The notes: generated from the sequence alone by a model not told the origin. A stretch of DNA of 64,000 nucleotides from Limonium bicolor (GCA_023374045.1 CM041778.1:370114831-370178830), one strand, 5' to 3'. Positions 1 to 12,799 are shown, counted from the stretch's first letter. Program-made: numbers and translations.

Positions 1-1
1 C

Positions 2-840
2 ATGTTCGGTTGGGCCATGTGCCATTTCATAAACTTGTGCAAATGGGACTTATTAAATAATGAATTTTCTTCTGAATATGCATGTGACGTTTGTTATAAG
101 TCCGAGCACAGCGTCTCCCATTTCCAAACTCTGAAATCAAAACCAAACGCGCATTTGAAATGCTCCATGTTGACGTGGGGACCATTTAGGGCAACCACTT
201 ATAAGGGTATAGATACTTTATATGTTTCGTTGATGACCACACTAGAACTACTTGGGTCCATCTTTTAAAGCAAAAGAGTGATGCTTGGCAAGCCATAGTG
301 GGTTTCATCAAAATGGTTGCACGACAATTCGAAGCCACAGTAAAGGTTGTGCGATCGATAATGCTAATGAACTAGGCAGCTCTAATGAAGTAAGAATTTT
401 TTTGCTCAGAGGGAATAATCATCAAACGACATGTGCTCAACACCGCAACAAAATGCGGTATTCGAAGAAAGCACAAATATTTACTCGAAACAGCTAGAGC
501 ATTATTTTTCCAATCCGGTTGCCACTTGATTATTGGGGAGAATGTATATTATGCTACCTTTTGGTTAATCAGCTGCCTACCAAAGCCTTACATGGTCAAA
601 CGCCTTTGAGTGTTTATATCAAATAAGCCCAACTATGCAAATATTAAACCATTCGGTTGTCTCTGTTATAAAACTATTGTCGGTATCAAACGGAAAGTTG
701 CTAGGGCCCAATCTTGTATATATTTAGGAATTGACCCGAGGAAAAAGGGACATAAAATTTTGTGTTTGGACACAATGAAAGTCGAAATATGTAGAGATGT
801 AAAATTCCACACCAAGAATTTCCATTCAGACTTTTAGCCA
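2..840 (+). pseudogene. copia GAG-pre-integrase and integrase, frame-broken
   Basis: The beginning carries the LGHVPFHKL-like GAG-pre-integrase motif and a CDVCY zinc-binding pair, then a WGPF integrase-core start. A DNANEL motif near 355-375 corresponds to the second catalytic Asp. The C-terminal integrase block ([27 protein letters not shown]) lies at 622-790. At least three reading frames are needed, so it cannot encode a functional integrase as given. The product would join cDNA to the chromosome as part of the copia polyprotein. Confidence 0.85.
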
Positions 841-1314
841 AACAGAGTAACGTTACAAGTAGCGAGGCTTCTAATTTGCACACGCCTGTCTGGTATGATG
901 ATATGCCGCACACATATGGTATCACTGATCCATGCGCAAATGAGTCACCTTCCTTACCGGCCCAACATGGCGAATCAATTGAGCTCTCTCCTTTGCCGGC
1001 CCAACTCAGCGAATCAGGCCCAACAAGTTGGACTGATAATGATCCCAGTGAGCAAGCTTTGTACCGGCCCAAGAGCAGCCTTCATCAGCAATATTCCAAC
1101 AAGCTTACGCCGGTCCAGCAGGGAGTCTCATAAACCAAGTTATTTGGCCGACTACATCTGCTACACTGCATTTCAGGAGATACTTGACGACAGGATTATC
1201 GTCGTACAACAAACACAAATCTTCTCTCCGATTATGCAAGTTTGACTGATGCTCAATTAAGTCCCTCAAAGGCCTTTGTCTCCGTTACACACAGTCCACA
1301 CGAGAGTGAACCTG

Positions 1315-2012
1315 CAAGCTATAAGGAGGCTATCCTTTATGCGCATTGGAATGAAGCTATGCAGAAAGAAATTCGAGCTTTAGAAGACAATAACACATGG
1401 AGCATAGTTACCCCACCTAAGGGAAAGAAACTTGTAGGTTGCAAATGGGTTTACCGTATCAAACTAAAATCTGACGGCACGTTAGAAAGGTACAAAGCAC
1501 GGTTAGTGGCCAAGGGTTTTACACAACGTCACGGGCTTGACTATCACGAAACCTTCTCACCAGTAGTTAAAATGACAACAATACGTGCCCTGCTTGCTGT
1601 TGCTTTGCATCGAGGTTGGATAATCAACCAACTTGATGTCAATAATGCCTTTTTACATGGCGATCTTGATGAAGAAGTTTACATGAAGATACCGCCGGGA
1701 CTTGAGGTCTCTGGAACCAATAAGGCGTGTCTCTTGAAGAAATCCTTATATGGGCTGAAACAGGCGTCTCGTCAGTGGTTTTCCAAGTTAGCCTCTTTTC
1801 TCCACGCTCTTGGTTTCTCCCAGTCCAAAAATGATTACTCTTTATTTTCCAAGAAGAGTGACAATGAGCATCTATTTGTAGCTATATATGTGGACGACAT
1901 GCTCGTCGTTGGCAATAATCAAAATAGCATTGATCACCTCAAGTGTGCTCTAGACAAAAACTTCAAAATAAAAGACCTTGGTACATTGCACTACTTCTTG
2001 GGCATAGAGTTC
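1315..2012 (+). pseudogene. copia reverse transcriptase (RVT_2), 3'-truncated
   Basis: One open frame carries the copia RT blocks in order: [69 protein letters not shown], and the catalytic YVDDMLVVG (about 1887-1913). It ends at KDLGTLHYFLGIEF, after which unrelated sequence begins, so thumb, connection and RNase H are missing. The open frame is well kept for about 230 codons, so the copy looks fairly recent despite truncation. Confidence 0.92.
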
Positions 2013-3012
2013 CTTCTACATTTTAGTGCATTGGAGCTCTCTATATATAGACTTGTCATATTCAAACTATCAGCAAACAATTGGAAGATAAGGGCTAGAA
2101 TCAAAACAAACAAATAGGTTAGAGATTAACAAGGAACAAAAAAAACTAAAGTTAAAAGGAGAGAAAAAGAAAATAAGAGAAGAAACAAAAATTGAATCGT
2201 AAGAATTCTGATTTTTTTATTTTTTTTCATTTTTCACTACCTAATCACACGTACAAAAGAAAGAAAGAATTCAGAGATTTTTTTTCTAATGCAAAACAAA
2301 CTACTAGCAAAAATATGAAGGATGCGTTTTTCTTTCCTTTTTTTTTTGAATTTTGAAAATAAAATGTAGTAAACTGTTAAGAGAAATAAAAGGGATAAGG
2401 ATGAACAATAACAATATTTTAAAAATGAAAACACCTAAAAAAAGAGATGATATTACGGTTGTCATTTTGGTTTTTCAAATTTTTTTTTTCCTTTTTTTTT
2501 TTTTGGATTTTAGATTTTTTTTGGAAGGGAAATAAACTAACAATAAAAATTAAAAAAAAAATCTTTTGTACTTGACAATAAATAAATCTGATTTTGAAAA
2601 CTAGCAATATAAAAAAAAAAGAAAGTGAAAGAAAGAAGAACTAAAAAAAAAACTACAAAGTTGTTTGTCATTAGCTTCAAACCATTGACCTTTTGTATCT
2701 CTTAAATACGCTTCACCACCTACGCCACTATTGATTTTATGTTAAAATATCACCTGTCTCAGTTTGCACGTTATCACCATTCATCCCATACCACCTTGAA
2801 GTCTACATTCTTTCCAAAACAGGATAAAGATCCATTAGGTGAAAAAATGACAATTTTTCCCTTAGCCATGCACCGATCCTAGAAAAACCTTGTTCAGTAT
2901 AAAAGTGGTACATATGGGAAAAGTGGGTAAGGTTTAACAACTAGCCTCCTGTCTATGCAGCAATAGAATCTCTCTTTTTCCTCTGTGAGATCCTCTTTCT
3001 CACTTCACAATT
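2013..3012. other. AT-rich non-coding stretch
   Basis: No supported gene. The segment is dominated by T and A runs (2210-2240, 2335-2350, 2475-2525, 2600-2660). Short predicted frames are low-complexity and lack domain motifs. It separates a copia fragment truncated on its left from one truncated on its right. Confidence 0.6.
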
Positions 3013-3019
3013 AAAGAAC

Positions 3020-4172
3020 TCACGAGAAAAACACATCAGATCTATTCATCACTAGAAAGATCATTACTTCCTTCGTGTGAATCATTTCTAAAAGGATATA
3101 AATTCTTATGAAAAATGACATCCCTGTTAAAATTATAGCATTGTTATCCAAGTCTAAGATCTTGTAGCCTTTCTTGTTTTGAGAATATCCAAGGAAAATA
3201 CCTTTAACAGAGTTGGAAGCAAACTTGTCATATTGAGGTTTATTAATGTTCGCAAAACACAAGCAGCCAAAACATTTCAGATCATGATAGTTCGGTTCTC
3301 TACCATAAATGATCTCATATGGACTCTTGTTATTAATACTACTAGTTGCATCCTATTAATAAGATATGTGGTAGTCAAAATGCTATCTCCCCAAATCTCA
3401 AAGGAAGGTTAGAGTGAAACATCAAGGATCTCGCAGTTTCTAATATATGCCTATGTTTCCTCTCCACAACACCATTCTGCTGTGGAATGCACACATGTAG
3501 TTTGATGAATAACCCCATTATCCTTAAGGAATTCAGATGCAAGCCTATAACTATCGAGTTCATAAGCATTATCAGTCCTTAGAATTTTAATTTTCCTGTT
3601 ACTGATTCTTGACCATTTGAAGAACTGAATTATAATATCAAAGGACTCAGACTTTGAAGAACACAAACATGTCCAGGTTGCTCTACTTTTGTCATCCACC
3701 AAAGTGACAAAATAAGAAAAATCCATCGTATGTTCTCGTTTTATAGGGACCCCATAATCAGCGTGAATTAATTCAAAGACATCATAAACAGTAGATGAAC
3801 TAGCACCAAAAGGCAATTTGTGACTTTTTGACATGATTCACAAATGAACTGTTTATTATTATCAAGGTGATCAATCAGACCAAGTTTTACAATCTTGTTC
3901 CATGGTATATGACCAAGTCTATGATGCCACAAACTAACACTATCATTACAGTCAAACCAAGACTAATGACTTTATCAGCACAAACACAAAATTCAGGTCC
4001 CTCTCTTCCATTCCTATCCCTTTGTAATCACATGCATAGGTGTCAATTTCTGTCCTATTGTTTCTATCATGCTTGCAATCTAGAACATAAAGACCTCTGA
4101 TGAGTTTCCCAATCTGTACAGGCCTGCTGCCCTTACAATCCTGATAGAGACACAACTAGTATCAAATATAAA
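3020..4172 (-). pseudogene. copia B integrase and GAG-pre-integrase
   Basis: On the minus strand, the part next to 4172 carries the end of the protease-to-pre-integrase linker (RGLYVLD). Then come the integrase core ([28 protein letters not shown]) around 3570-3790, a [14 protein letters not shown] block near 3450, and the C-terminal block KGIFLGYSQNKKGYK near 3160-3200. Frames change at least twice. Coding sequence ends near 3020 without reaching RT. Confidence 0.85.
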
Positions 4173-5709
4173 GGCTGCGTTCGGTCACAACATATTTGTG
4201 GTATAAATGGGCATTTTTTAGTTTGGCATTTTTGACAAAAATTGCCAAACGCCACCTCCGAACAATAATTTCAAAACAGCCACAAATATACCAGCACAAA
4301 ACAACCACAAAACAACCAACAATCATACCGAATACTGTAAACAGAGGCGGAGCCAAAAAACTGTAATTAAGGAAGGGGGCGAGAATATTTTAATAATAAT
4401 TAATATTTAAAAATTAATTTTTAATAAATTAATTTAAATTTTCAATATTTGTAATTATATTTTAAAAATGATATTATATATTAAATTTGACACAAAATTA
4501 AATTAAAATTGAAATATATAGATTAATATAATATAAATTAGTTTATTTTCCCTTTTTATTTTAGTTTTTTTATAAAGATTGGTATATAATTATAAATTAA
4601 TGAAAATAATATAGAACAATAGTTTTTAAACTAGTAGTGTTTTTTTAAATTGTTTATTCAGATACGGATAAATAGTCTCTTAAAACTATTACTATCTATC
4701 AATTCTAATAAAATATTCTACAAGGAAAAGAGCAAACTAATATAATTACGATGTAAACTTTCAATTATATCAAATTATTAGAGTACAAAATATTTGTAGT
4801 ATATTTCAGAAATATCAATTATAAGTATTCAACTTGCTAAGTAATGATTAATTACAAAACTGTTTGTACAAACTATTATGGTTTGTTAGTATATCAAAAT
4901 ATTATATGTTTTATACTGTGCTTAATCATTAAAAAAAATTTTATATTTTATAGCTAATATACGTTATTTTCGTTCTTGCATATCCAGTATTAAATTTAAA
5001 TTTTATGTTTTTGAATTTCATTAAGTAATATTTAATTGAATAGAATATATTGTTTTAACTCAAATATATGTTTAAAATAATATTTTATCAACAATTAAAC
5101 AATATAATAATAATAAAAATAAGTGATATCTGTATATATATATTCGCTTACAGTCAATTATTTTATTATTAGAAAGAATTGCTTTTTCATTTCAATGATA
5201 TTATTTATTCCATTAAAAATTAAATTAATCTAATACATTTGAAATTTTATATTAAATACTAATATATAATCCATAAAATTATATTTTATATATAACTTCT
5301 AATATATTTGCTTTAAATATAATGGTTTATTTCTTTATTTTTTCAAATATATGTAAAAAATTTATTTATAAATTAATATGTATACATATTATAAATTAAT
5401 TGTCACTAAAATATTAATAAAGAATATTAATTGTTAAAGGTTATAATTGAATATCTACATATATTTCAACTTTATTAAAAAATTATTTTAAAATGTAATA
5501 TACAATTTTTAATTATAACAACGAAAACGGTAAACACACTGTATAAAACTAACTTATTCAAAACAGCCAGACGAAACCGCCGCCTGCCGAACACTAGTTT
5601 TCAAAACAACCACAAAACAACCATCAAAAATACCACAAAAACAACCAACCAAAACAACCAGACCAAAACAACCACAAAACTACCACCAATATTGATGCCG
5701 AACGCAGCC
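4173..5709. mobile_element. PIF/Harbinger-like non-autonomous DNA transposon
   Basis: Perfect 12 bp terminal inverted repeats GGCTGCGTTCGG (4173-4184 and the complement at 5698-5709) and a 3 bp duplication AAA. Removing the element plus one AAA restores the interrupted copia reading frame, which strongly supports these ends. Subterminal regions are rich in AACAACCA-type repeats; the core is extremely AT-rich. No transposase is encoded. Family assignment rests on TIR style and the 3 bp duplication only. Confidence 0.7.
4344..5529. mobile_element. possible second insertion nested inside the PIF-like element
   Basis: The 7-mer GTAAACA occurs at 4337-4343 and 5530-5536, flanking an AT-rich block that begins GAGGCGGAGCC. 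The outer subterminal repeats of the host element lie just outside. This fits a nested insertion with a 7 bp duplication, but no inverted termini are visible and chance in AT-rich DNA is not excluded. Confidence 0.35.
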
Positions 5710-6020
5710 AAAACACCCTTTCATGTCAAGAGACAATTTGCTAATGGAGACAGGGTTAAATTTGAATGCTAGAACAAATAACACATCTCTTAGAACAATG
5801 AGATCGTTAATCCTAACTTCCCCTATGATTTTGACATATTGGGGTACCCATCAGGCATCCCCACAATGTGAGCATTATCAAGAACAACGTAATTATTAAA
5901 CAAACCTAAATCATTACACATATGGTCAGAGGCTCCGGAATCAAAATCCAATAAGAGGAACTAGAACCATCATGTTCTTTCACGTTCATGCTCATATAAT
6001 TAAAATGCTTTAGACAAGAT
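5710..6020 (-). pseudogene. copia B aspartic protease
   Basis: Minus-strand translation gives the copia protease active site DSGASDHMC (about 5914-5960), followed by a MPDGYP block. The coding runs into the 3 bp duplication of the nested DNA element at 5710 and resumes at 4172. The enzyme would process the Gag-Pol polyprotein. Confidence 0.8.
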
Positions 6021-6029
6021 GAAGACTAA

Positions 6030-7136
6030 AAATCCATACCAACAAAACCACTTGTGGGATGTGTGTTTGTAGATTGGTTTCCCTTGGAGGCAGAATGGGC
6101 CTTGCTGATGTAATCGAAGAGCTTACTCATCTGATCAGGAGACAATATCCCTCCAAATGGATCCTTGGAATCTACTTTCTGGTCTTCCTCTCTAGGTTCC
6201 ACTATTCCAAACGCATTTGCACTGCTCTTCTTCCCTTTAGGGTTTCTTCAACCTTGGGGGTACCCAATCCTTTGGTAACACCAGTCCTCGGTGTGACCCA
6301 TCTTGTTGCAGTGGGTACATTGAAGATTCCCCACCTAGGGTTAGCTGGTTCACTTCTGAACCCAATCATGTTCCCTTGTTCTGAAGCAAAGGAAAGAGAT
6401 GCACCTTCCGATGAATTAGGCTTAGTGAGATGCTTTTGTCGCTCTTCTTGAATGAGGTGCGAAAACACCTGATCAACTTTTGGCAGCGGGGATTGCATTA
6501 GTATATTACCGCGCACAATACTGTATCTCTCATCTAGCCCCATCAAGAATTGGATGAGTCTTCTCTCTCTGACATATTCCTTAAATCGATTGGAGGCATC
6601 GCAAGTGCAAGATCCACATTTACTCGCATGAACCTGTTGCTAGCATCGATCTCGCTCCAAAGAAGCTTCACCCTTGTGAAGTAGTCAACGATAGAATCGT
6701 TCCCTTGTTTTAGCAGCGCCAATCTTTGTTCTAAGTCATAGATTCTTGTCCCGTCGGCTTGCTCATACTGACTGCATAAATCTTCCCACATCGCAACTGT
6801 CGTGGGTGCGAAGAGAATGCTGTCTGAAATTCTCTTTTCCAGACTCATAATTATCCATGCCTTGACCATGTAGTCGCACCTTGTCCAAGCCTTCGCTTTC
6901 TCTTCTGAATCAGTTGGCTTCTTTAAAGATCCATCGACGAAACAAAACTTGTTCTTTACTCCAAAGGCAATGGAAATCTGCATCTTCCAACATGCGAACC
7001 CTTTGCCGTCGAACTTGGTGGCAAGTATGGAGCCTGGTTGCTTTGAACTGGCCAAGTAGAGAGGATCGCTGCCAGATTTGTCGGGGCTGGACTTGGGAAT
7101 TTCTGTCTCGCTGGCGATACCCTTCTCGCTCGCCAT
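6030..7136 (-). pseudogene. copia B gag
   Basis: The likely start is the minus-strand ATG at 7136 (MASEKGIASE), about 200 nt after the primer site. The UBN2/retrotran-gag type region includes KFDGKGFACWKMQI, YDLEQRLALLKQG and DYFTRVKLLW. A CCHC zinc knuckle (CTHCNKMGHTEDWC) lies near 6280-6325 in another frame. At least two frame changes (near 6545 and 6320) break the protein. Gag would form the particle and bind RNA. Confidence 0.85.
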
Positions 7137-7345
7137 GATGAGAACAGTGAAAGTGGGAGACGACGGAGAAAGAATGATGAAATGAAATCCGGTAATCGAC
7201 TTAAGCGAAACAAGAAAAAGAACAAAGATATGGGAAGGGAACACTAGAATCCGCAAAGAAAATGACGACGAGGCAAGCAAATGACAACAAAAGACTGGTG
7301 GCGTCGAAAATAAGAATCAAGCTTGAGAACGGAGCTCTGATACCA

Positions 7346-7608
7346 TGATAATATTTCCTAGATTTCAAGCCTTCAACAAGAACAGAGACTGCTAGGGTTT
7401 GTGGACAAGAGAAGAAGAACGTTTGAGACCTTTAGTATTCAATATGGAGAAAATGTAACCCAGCGAGAAAAGACGAGTTCTACAAAAGTAGTGGCACAAT
7501 ACTTATACTAAACAGGACCTCTCTTCTAATAGGCACGACTTACTAAAATAATTACAAAAACAAACTAGATAAACACTATAATAATAACGAATAAGTACAC
7601 CCTTAACA
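7346..7608 (-). repeat. copia B 5' LTR
   Basis: 263 bp bounded by TG and CA. On the minus strand it begins TGTTAAGGGTGTAC and ends directly next to the primer site at 7345-7334. No second copy exists in the window, so ends are inferred from termini and primer-site position. Confidence 0.7.
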
Positions 7609-9552
7609 GGTATCGACTACCGATGGTGATGAGGATGGTATCAAATGGGATGGATGGTGTCGAATGAGGTTTAGAGTATAGACATAGTGTACGATGGAGA
7701 TATACAGGTTTGGTGGAAGGTTGTTCGTAATGGAGATCGAGAGAGGAGGTTGTATTGCTCACGATGGAGATAGGACGACAAAATCGGGGGTTTAGGTTTT
7801 AGGTTTTTTATAGGTGAGATAAGAGGGTAACATGGGGATTATAAGTTTAGTGTTCATTTATGGACATTGTGGCTTTTGTCAGTTTCTGTCATCAATTTTT
7901 GTGCATATTCCACAATTTCTCATATGTTTTATTAAACAATTGCTTTGAAAGCTATTTTGATAGCTATCATCAATTTTAGTGTTGCTCTCAGTTTCTTTTC
8001 TGCTTTATTTTGATAGTTGCATTTGAAAACTGAACACAAACGGATCCAATTTTTTAACTTTAAATAGTCTGAAAGGTATATTATAGATTAAATAATTATG
8101 AGGGCATATTAAAGTAATTGTAAATTTGAGAGGTATTTTGTAAAAACGAGTAAAGCTCAGGGTAAGCTTTTTTGACGATTTTGGTGTTAGAAAATTTACT
8201 CTAAACATGTTTTTATTGAGTCTCATAGGTCACATGTGAGATTATAAAACTTGGGATTTGACATAGATCTGAAAAAATAATACTTTAACATCGTCCATGT
8301 AAAGTTTTGTCAACCACTGACAATGTTTGGCATTTCTTTTTATGAAAGGGTTTAGAGCTTGAATTTTAATGAAGGGTTTTGAGAATTTTTGAATGGATGA
8401 TTTTCGGATTTTAAAAAGAATTCTGAATTAAAAAAAAAGATTTTTAGTTAAAGTGTTCTTGATTTTTGGAATTTATTTTCAAATTGAAAAGATGATTTCA
8501 AATTATTTCTTTCTGCAATTATTTATTGGTTTCTAAAAGATTTTTAAAGTTTGCTAAATAGGTTTTTGATTTTTTAAAAATGATTTTTGCATTTTTGAAA
8601 TGATGACCTTTATTTGAAGCTTGAAATGATTTCTGAATTAGAATGATGAATTTTTTTTAAGTGTAGTTGGGTTTTTTTAGACGATGATAATTGGAGAAAT
8701 ATTTCAAGTTTTGAACTAATTTTGAATTAATTTGATCTTAGAAATTGGATGAATTATTGATTTGATTTTTTTTGTTTGACAAATTAATTATGAAATAATT
8801 GGAAATTTTAGAGACCGATTTCGGAAATATGAAGGGATTTATTCCTATGACTTGAAAAGAAAAATTGTAATGAGGAGTTAAAAGATTGAGTTGAATTTGG
8901 AACTGGAAGGCCATTTGAACTATTGAGGAGTTGATGAACTAAACAGATATTTTGTTATCTGATTGTATTTAATTTTTTGGGGGTTTTAAGGGTGTGATTT
9001 AGGTATAGAGTGTCACCTCCATCAAATAGACCCATGGTCTATATTAAATGTGGTGGGACACCCACTATTCCAAGGGCTTTGCTAATGACCCCAATATAGA
9101 TCATAAGAACTATTACAACCAAGTTGAATACGAAGAAGTGCAATTAAAGGCATAACATGAAGTAGAAGAGATAGTTAATCATAGAATTACAAAAGATACC
9201 AATAATAAAAGATGATTTACAAAACATAGTAAATAAAAGACACAGTGCTAAAAGGGGCAAGCTATTATGGGGGGTCGCATTGACACCGCCTCACTTGAGC
9301 TGGTAGAGGTCCGAGGTGCACCAACTGTTACGTGCTTGAAGTGGAGACCCCGGTAGTAGTCCTAGCCAAAATCCACTCGTTGAGCCTTCACCAGTTTCCA
9401 AGCTTCTCGGTTATCGTGTACATGTCATAGAACACAACAAACAAAAGAAGATAAATCAGTTGAGGAAAATGAAATGAGGTTGGAGGGTGTGCAATGGAAT
9501 CATACGACCCCTTTCATGGGAGGAAATGGGGCAAGCTAATCATCTCCCACAC
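7609..9552. other. no supported gene
   Basis: 8000-8990 is T/G-rich without codon structure. 9000-9550 and its continuation beyond the copia insertion (14687-15162) look like decayed retrotransposon non-coding DNA, but I could not match it to another element here. No domains were seen in any frame. Confidence 0.5.
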
Positions 9553-9845
9553 TATTGGGATATTAAGGCCCATCAAGCCTAATATCCCAAATAAGGCCCA
9601 AACTAATGTAATTATTCTATGTTATTTTTAGGTCGTATCTGTTAAAGATAAAACAATATCTTTATCAGATATTTTGTTAGCATAGAATATTAACAGAAAG
9701 ATAGAGATTACGATAGAAAAGCTCAAGTATAAGAATAGAGCAAAGCGGCTTGTATCATTATCACGATTACATGAATAAAACATCATACTTTACAATCTCT
9801 CTTCTCTGTCATTCTCCTATAACCACCACTATTATGTATCTATTA
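9553..9845 (+). repeat. copia C 5' LTR
   Basis: 293 bp, starts TATTGGGATATTAAGG and ends GTATCTATTA directly before the primer site. It matches the 3' LTR almost completely; the main differences lie near 9630-9640 and 9805-9835. Confidence 0.93.
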
Positions 9846-9900
9846 TGGTATCAGTAGCACAGGAATACAATACAATATTTGACTTTGTTGATCAGCAACC

Positions 9901-11030
9901 ATGGCAGATGACGGCAAGGGCAAGAAAGATGCTGCTGCCACACCTTCAGTTGTCAGCAGTTCGATTGACATCCATGATCCACTATATGTTCATGCGGCTG
10001 AGAACCGGGGTCTTCTTCTTGCTGCAAAATTCGATGGTACAGGATTTCTTGGTTGGAAGACAGTATGAAAACAGCGCTCAAATCCAAAAACAAATACGGA
10101 TTTGTGACTGGAAAAGTCAAGAAACCTGAGGAAGAAGATACCATTCGATATGCAGCTTAGGAAAGGTCTTGCTCTCTGGTTGTCTCTTGGCTGAAGAATG
10201 CCCTCGCCACCAACATTCTTGAAAGCGTTCGTTATTCTCAGGATCCACAATTCATCTGGGATAGTCTCTGTGAAGAATACGAGCATAGTAATTTAGCAAT
10301 TATTCATGTTCTAAAACGCAATCTGGGAGAAGTAAAGCAGGGAGACGACTCAGTTGCAAACTACTACAACAGATTAAAAGGGGTCGGGGGGAGATTTAGA
10401 ACAAGCCAGACCTTTACAGAGATGTTCCTGCGGTGGGTGTACCTGCGGAAATAAACAAAGCAAATAAAAAGGCACATGATGAAGACAAACTAATTCACTT
10501 CCTCATGGGCTTAAACCGCAGTCTTCTGTCCATTCGCGGACAGATCTTAGCTATGCAAAGTTCACCCAATCTTGAAAAAGCTTTCTCGTTGGTGATGCAA
10601 GAAGAAGAACAGAGAGGAGACAAACCTTTTAAAGGAGGATGCATGCAATGTCGTTTTATAGCCATAAGGTTTCAAACTCGGAGCATTCAAGAAACCCTAG
10701 AAGCGACTCAGACAGAAAAAGGGTTACATGTTCTTTCTGTAAAAAGGTCGGTCATAGTTCAGAGATTTGTTACCAGAAGCTCAAGTGCAGTCATTGCAAG
10801 AGAACTGGGCATCTTGAAAACGAATGTTTTCATCTCCACGGGAAGGAGAGTGTTCTCGCTGCTCGCAGGAAGAAGGGATATGCCAACAGTGTGAAATTGG
10901 AAAGAAAACGACTGAGCAGGAGAAACAGTATGATGGGAAGGTTTAACACCCAAACAACTCCAGCAAATCACAGAGCTCATACGCAGTACCAGTGCGGGAA
11001 CAAAATCAGAAAAAATCAGAGGAGTTGAAT
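9901..11030 (+). pseudogene. copia C gag with two CCHC knuckles
   Basis: Start ATG at 9901 (MADDGKGKKDA). The gag body carries KFDGTGFLGWK, then a Cys-rich CSCGGCTCG motif near 10420-10445, LIHFLMGLNRSLLSIRGQIL, and two tandem zinc knuckles CSFCKKVGHSSEIC and CSHCKRTGHLENEC (about 10730-10830). Frames change near 10060, 10130 and 10430. Structural protein and RNA chaperone of the particle. Confidence 0.9.
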
Positions 11031-11079
11031 TACTGTAACTTCTCAGGTAAATGTTCTTACCAAACTGATAATAATCTGT

Positions 11080-11745
11080 GTGTTTATGAGTTCTCGTGAT
11101 TTGTTCGAAGGGAAGTGGATTGTCGATTCGGGAGCCACGGATCATATGTCTGGAACAGAAACGCTTTTTGAAAACTGGAGAATGTTGAAGGAAGGTAAGA
11201 CGGTGATATTACCTGACGGTAGTAGCCTCAGACGGCGTTGTGCGTTTGGTCGGCGATATCAAGCTGGGGAAAAGATTGTGGTTGAAGGAAGTGTTGTTCG
11301 TTCCGGATTTCATGTGCAATTTGGTTTCCGTACAGAAACTGGTAGCTCAATTTAGCTGTGCCCTATTTTTTGATGAAACGAAGCTTTTTCTCCAGGTCCG
11401 ATCTGCAGGGACGATTGAAGTCATCGGGCATGGATACAGTGGGCTCTATTTTGGACTTGACTAAGGCAGAAGCAAACTTGGGCCAGTTGCAGGAGAAGAG
11501 TGATAGCGGTAGTGTTGTTTTTAATCGGGCCGCGAGTTCGACAGTGGGCCTCGCGCCTGTTATTGGTTTCAAGGCAAAGGATATTCATATTAGGCTTGGT
11601 CATGTACCATTTAAAAACTTGTTACCATGGGTTTAATAAAGGAGTCTGATTTTTCGGTTGATTATGCTTGTGATGTGTGTTACAAGAGTAGAGCTCAACG
11701 GTTGCCATTTCATAATTCCAGTATTAAAACTAAAGGGCGTTTGAA
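11080..11745 (+). pseudogene. copia C protease and GAG-pre-integrase
   Basis: The active site WIVDSGATDHMSG is at about 11119-11157. The pre-integrase segment contains HIRLGHVPFKNL (11585-11625) and the CDVCY pair near 11670. Two to three frames are used. It cleaves the polyprotein; the pre-integrase part carries the HHCC-like zinc site that precedes the integrase core. Confidence 0.87.
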
Positions 11746-12400
11746 ATGATACATGCAGATGTCTGGGGTCCTTTTAGAGTTGATACTTACAATGGCTACA
11801 AATATTTTATTTGTTTTGTTGATGACTTCACGAGAACCACATGGATACATCTTATAAAACACAAGGGCGAAGCCTGGGAAGCAGTTGTGCATTTTGTTAA
11901 TATGATCGAACGACAGTTTGACACAAATATCAAAATTGTCAGAACAGATAATGCCAAGGAGTTGGGAAGTTCAAATGAAGGGAAAAATTCTTTGCCACCA
12001 GAGGAATAGTCCATCAAACGACTTGTGCTCACACGCCACACAGAATGCTGCTGTAGTAGAGCGCAAACATAAGTATTTGCTCGAGACTGCAAGAGCATTA
12101 TATTTTCAATCTAGTATTCCTCTTGCTTATTGGGGAGAATGTATTCTACATGCAGCATATTTGATCAATCGGCTTCCTACTAAGGCATTAAATGGGAAAA
12201 CACCGTTCGAAAGCTTATATGGTCATAAGGTAAATATGATGCAATTAAACCGTTTGGCTGTTTGTGTTACAGGACCATCATTCATCATAAGGAAGGCAAA
12301 TTCGGTCCAAGGGCGAGGCTTGCATTTATCTTGGTGAAGATCCAAGGAAGAAAGGGTCTAAAGTTCGAGTATTGCAAATAAAACAGTGGAGGTTTGCAGA
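11746..12400 (+). pseudogene. copia C integrase
   Basis: Core motifs are MIHADVWGPF (first Asp), [21 protein letters not shown] (second Asp), and, after a frame change near 11980, [18 protein letters not shown] (with the catalytic Glu region) and [16 protein letters not shown]. The C-terminal part is broken again near 12260. Confidence 0.87.
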
Positions 12401-12799
12401 GACATCAAATTTCATGTTACTATTTTGCCTTGCGCTACAAATATTAACAGAGACAATGATGATTCTCATGTTCCTCGTGTTCAATACGAGGATGTCCAAC
12501 ATATTGTCTCTGTGGATGAGGAAATGCTTGCTCATGCAGAAAAGCCTTGTCCCATTGTACAGGAACAAACTGTTGAAGCACAGCCCTTCTTCGACGCTCT
12601 GGAAGAGAGAGTCAACGTCCGGGCTATTTGGATGACTACGTTTGTTAATACAGCGTTTCAAGATGTGTTTTGGATGAGGGTGTATAAGCGAAGTGGTGCG
12701 AATGAAAATGTGCTCCTTGGGTGCGAAAGTCTTACAGAACTCAGGCCGAATACTTGTGTGGCCTTGTGCTCAGGAGTTCACGATGATGCTGTCAAGAAT

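Larger units (their letters stand above)
1..2012 (+). mobile_element. Ty1/copia fragment A (pol only, cut by window edge)
   Basis: Order GAG-pre-integrase, integrase, reverse transcriptase identifies Ty1/copia. The left part lies outside the window. Homology stops abruptly at the RT motif FLGIEF near 2010, with no RNase H, polypurine tract or LTR, so the copy is 3'-truncated. Its proteins are closely similar to the elements at 9553-14681 and 34835-39910 (shared [19 protein letters not shown]), so it is probably the same family. Frameshifts separate the domains. Confidence 0.9.
3013..7608 (-). mobile_element. Ty1/copia element B, 3'-truncated, with nested DNA element
   Basis: Read on the minus strand: LTR (7608-7346), primer site TGGTATCAGAGC complementary to initiator tRNA-Met (7345-7334), gag, protease, GAG-pre-integrase, integrase; it stops near 3013. 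RT, RNase H, polypurine tract and second LTR are absent, so about half the element is missing. A 1.5 kb DNA element interrupts pol at 4173-5709. Several frameshifts are present. Confidence 0.88.

Noticed and set aside
6059..6451. 130-codon plus-strand frame
   Set aside because: Antisense shadow of the copia B gag zinc-knuckle region.
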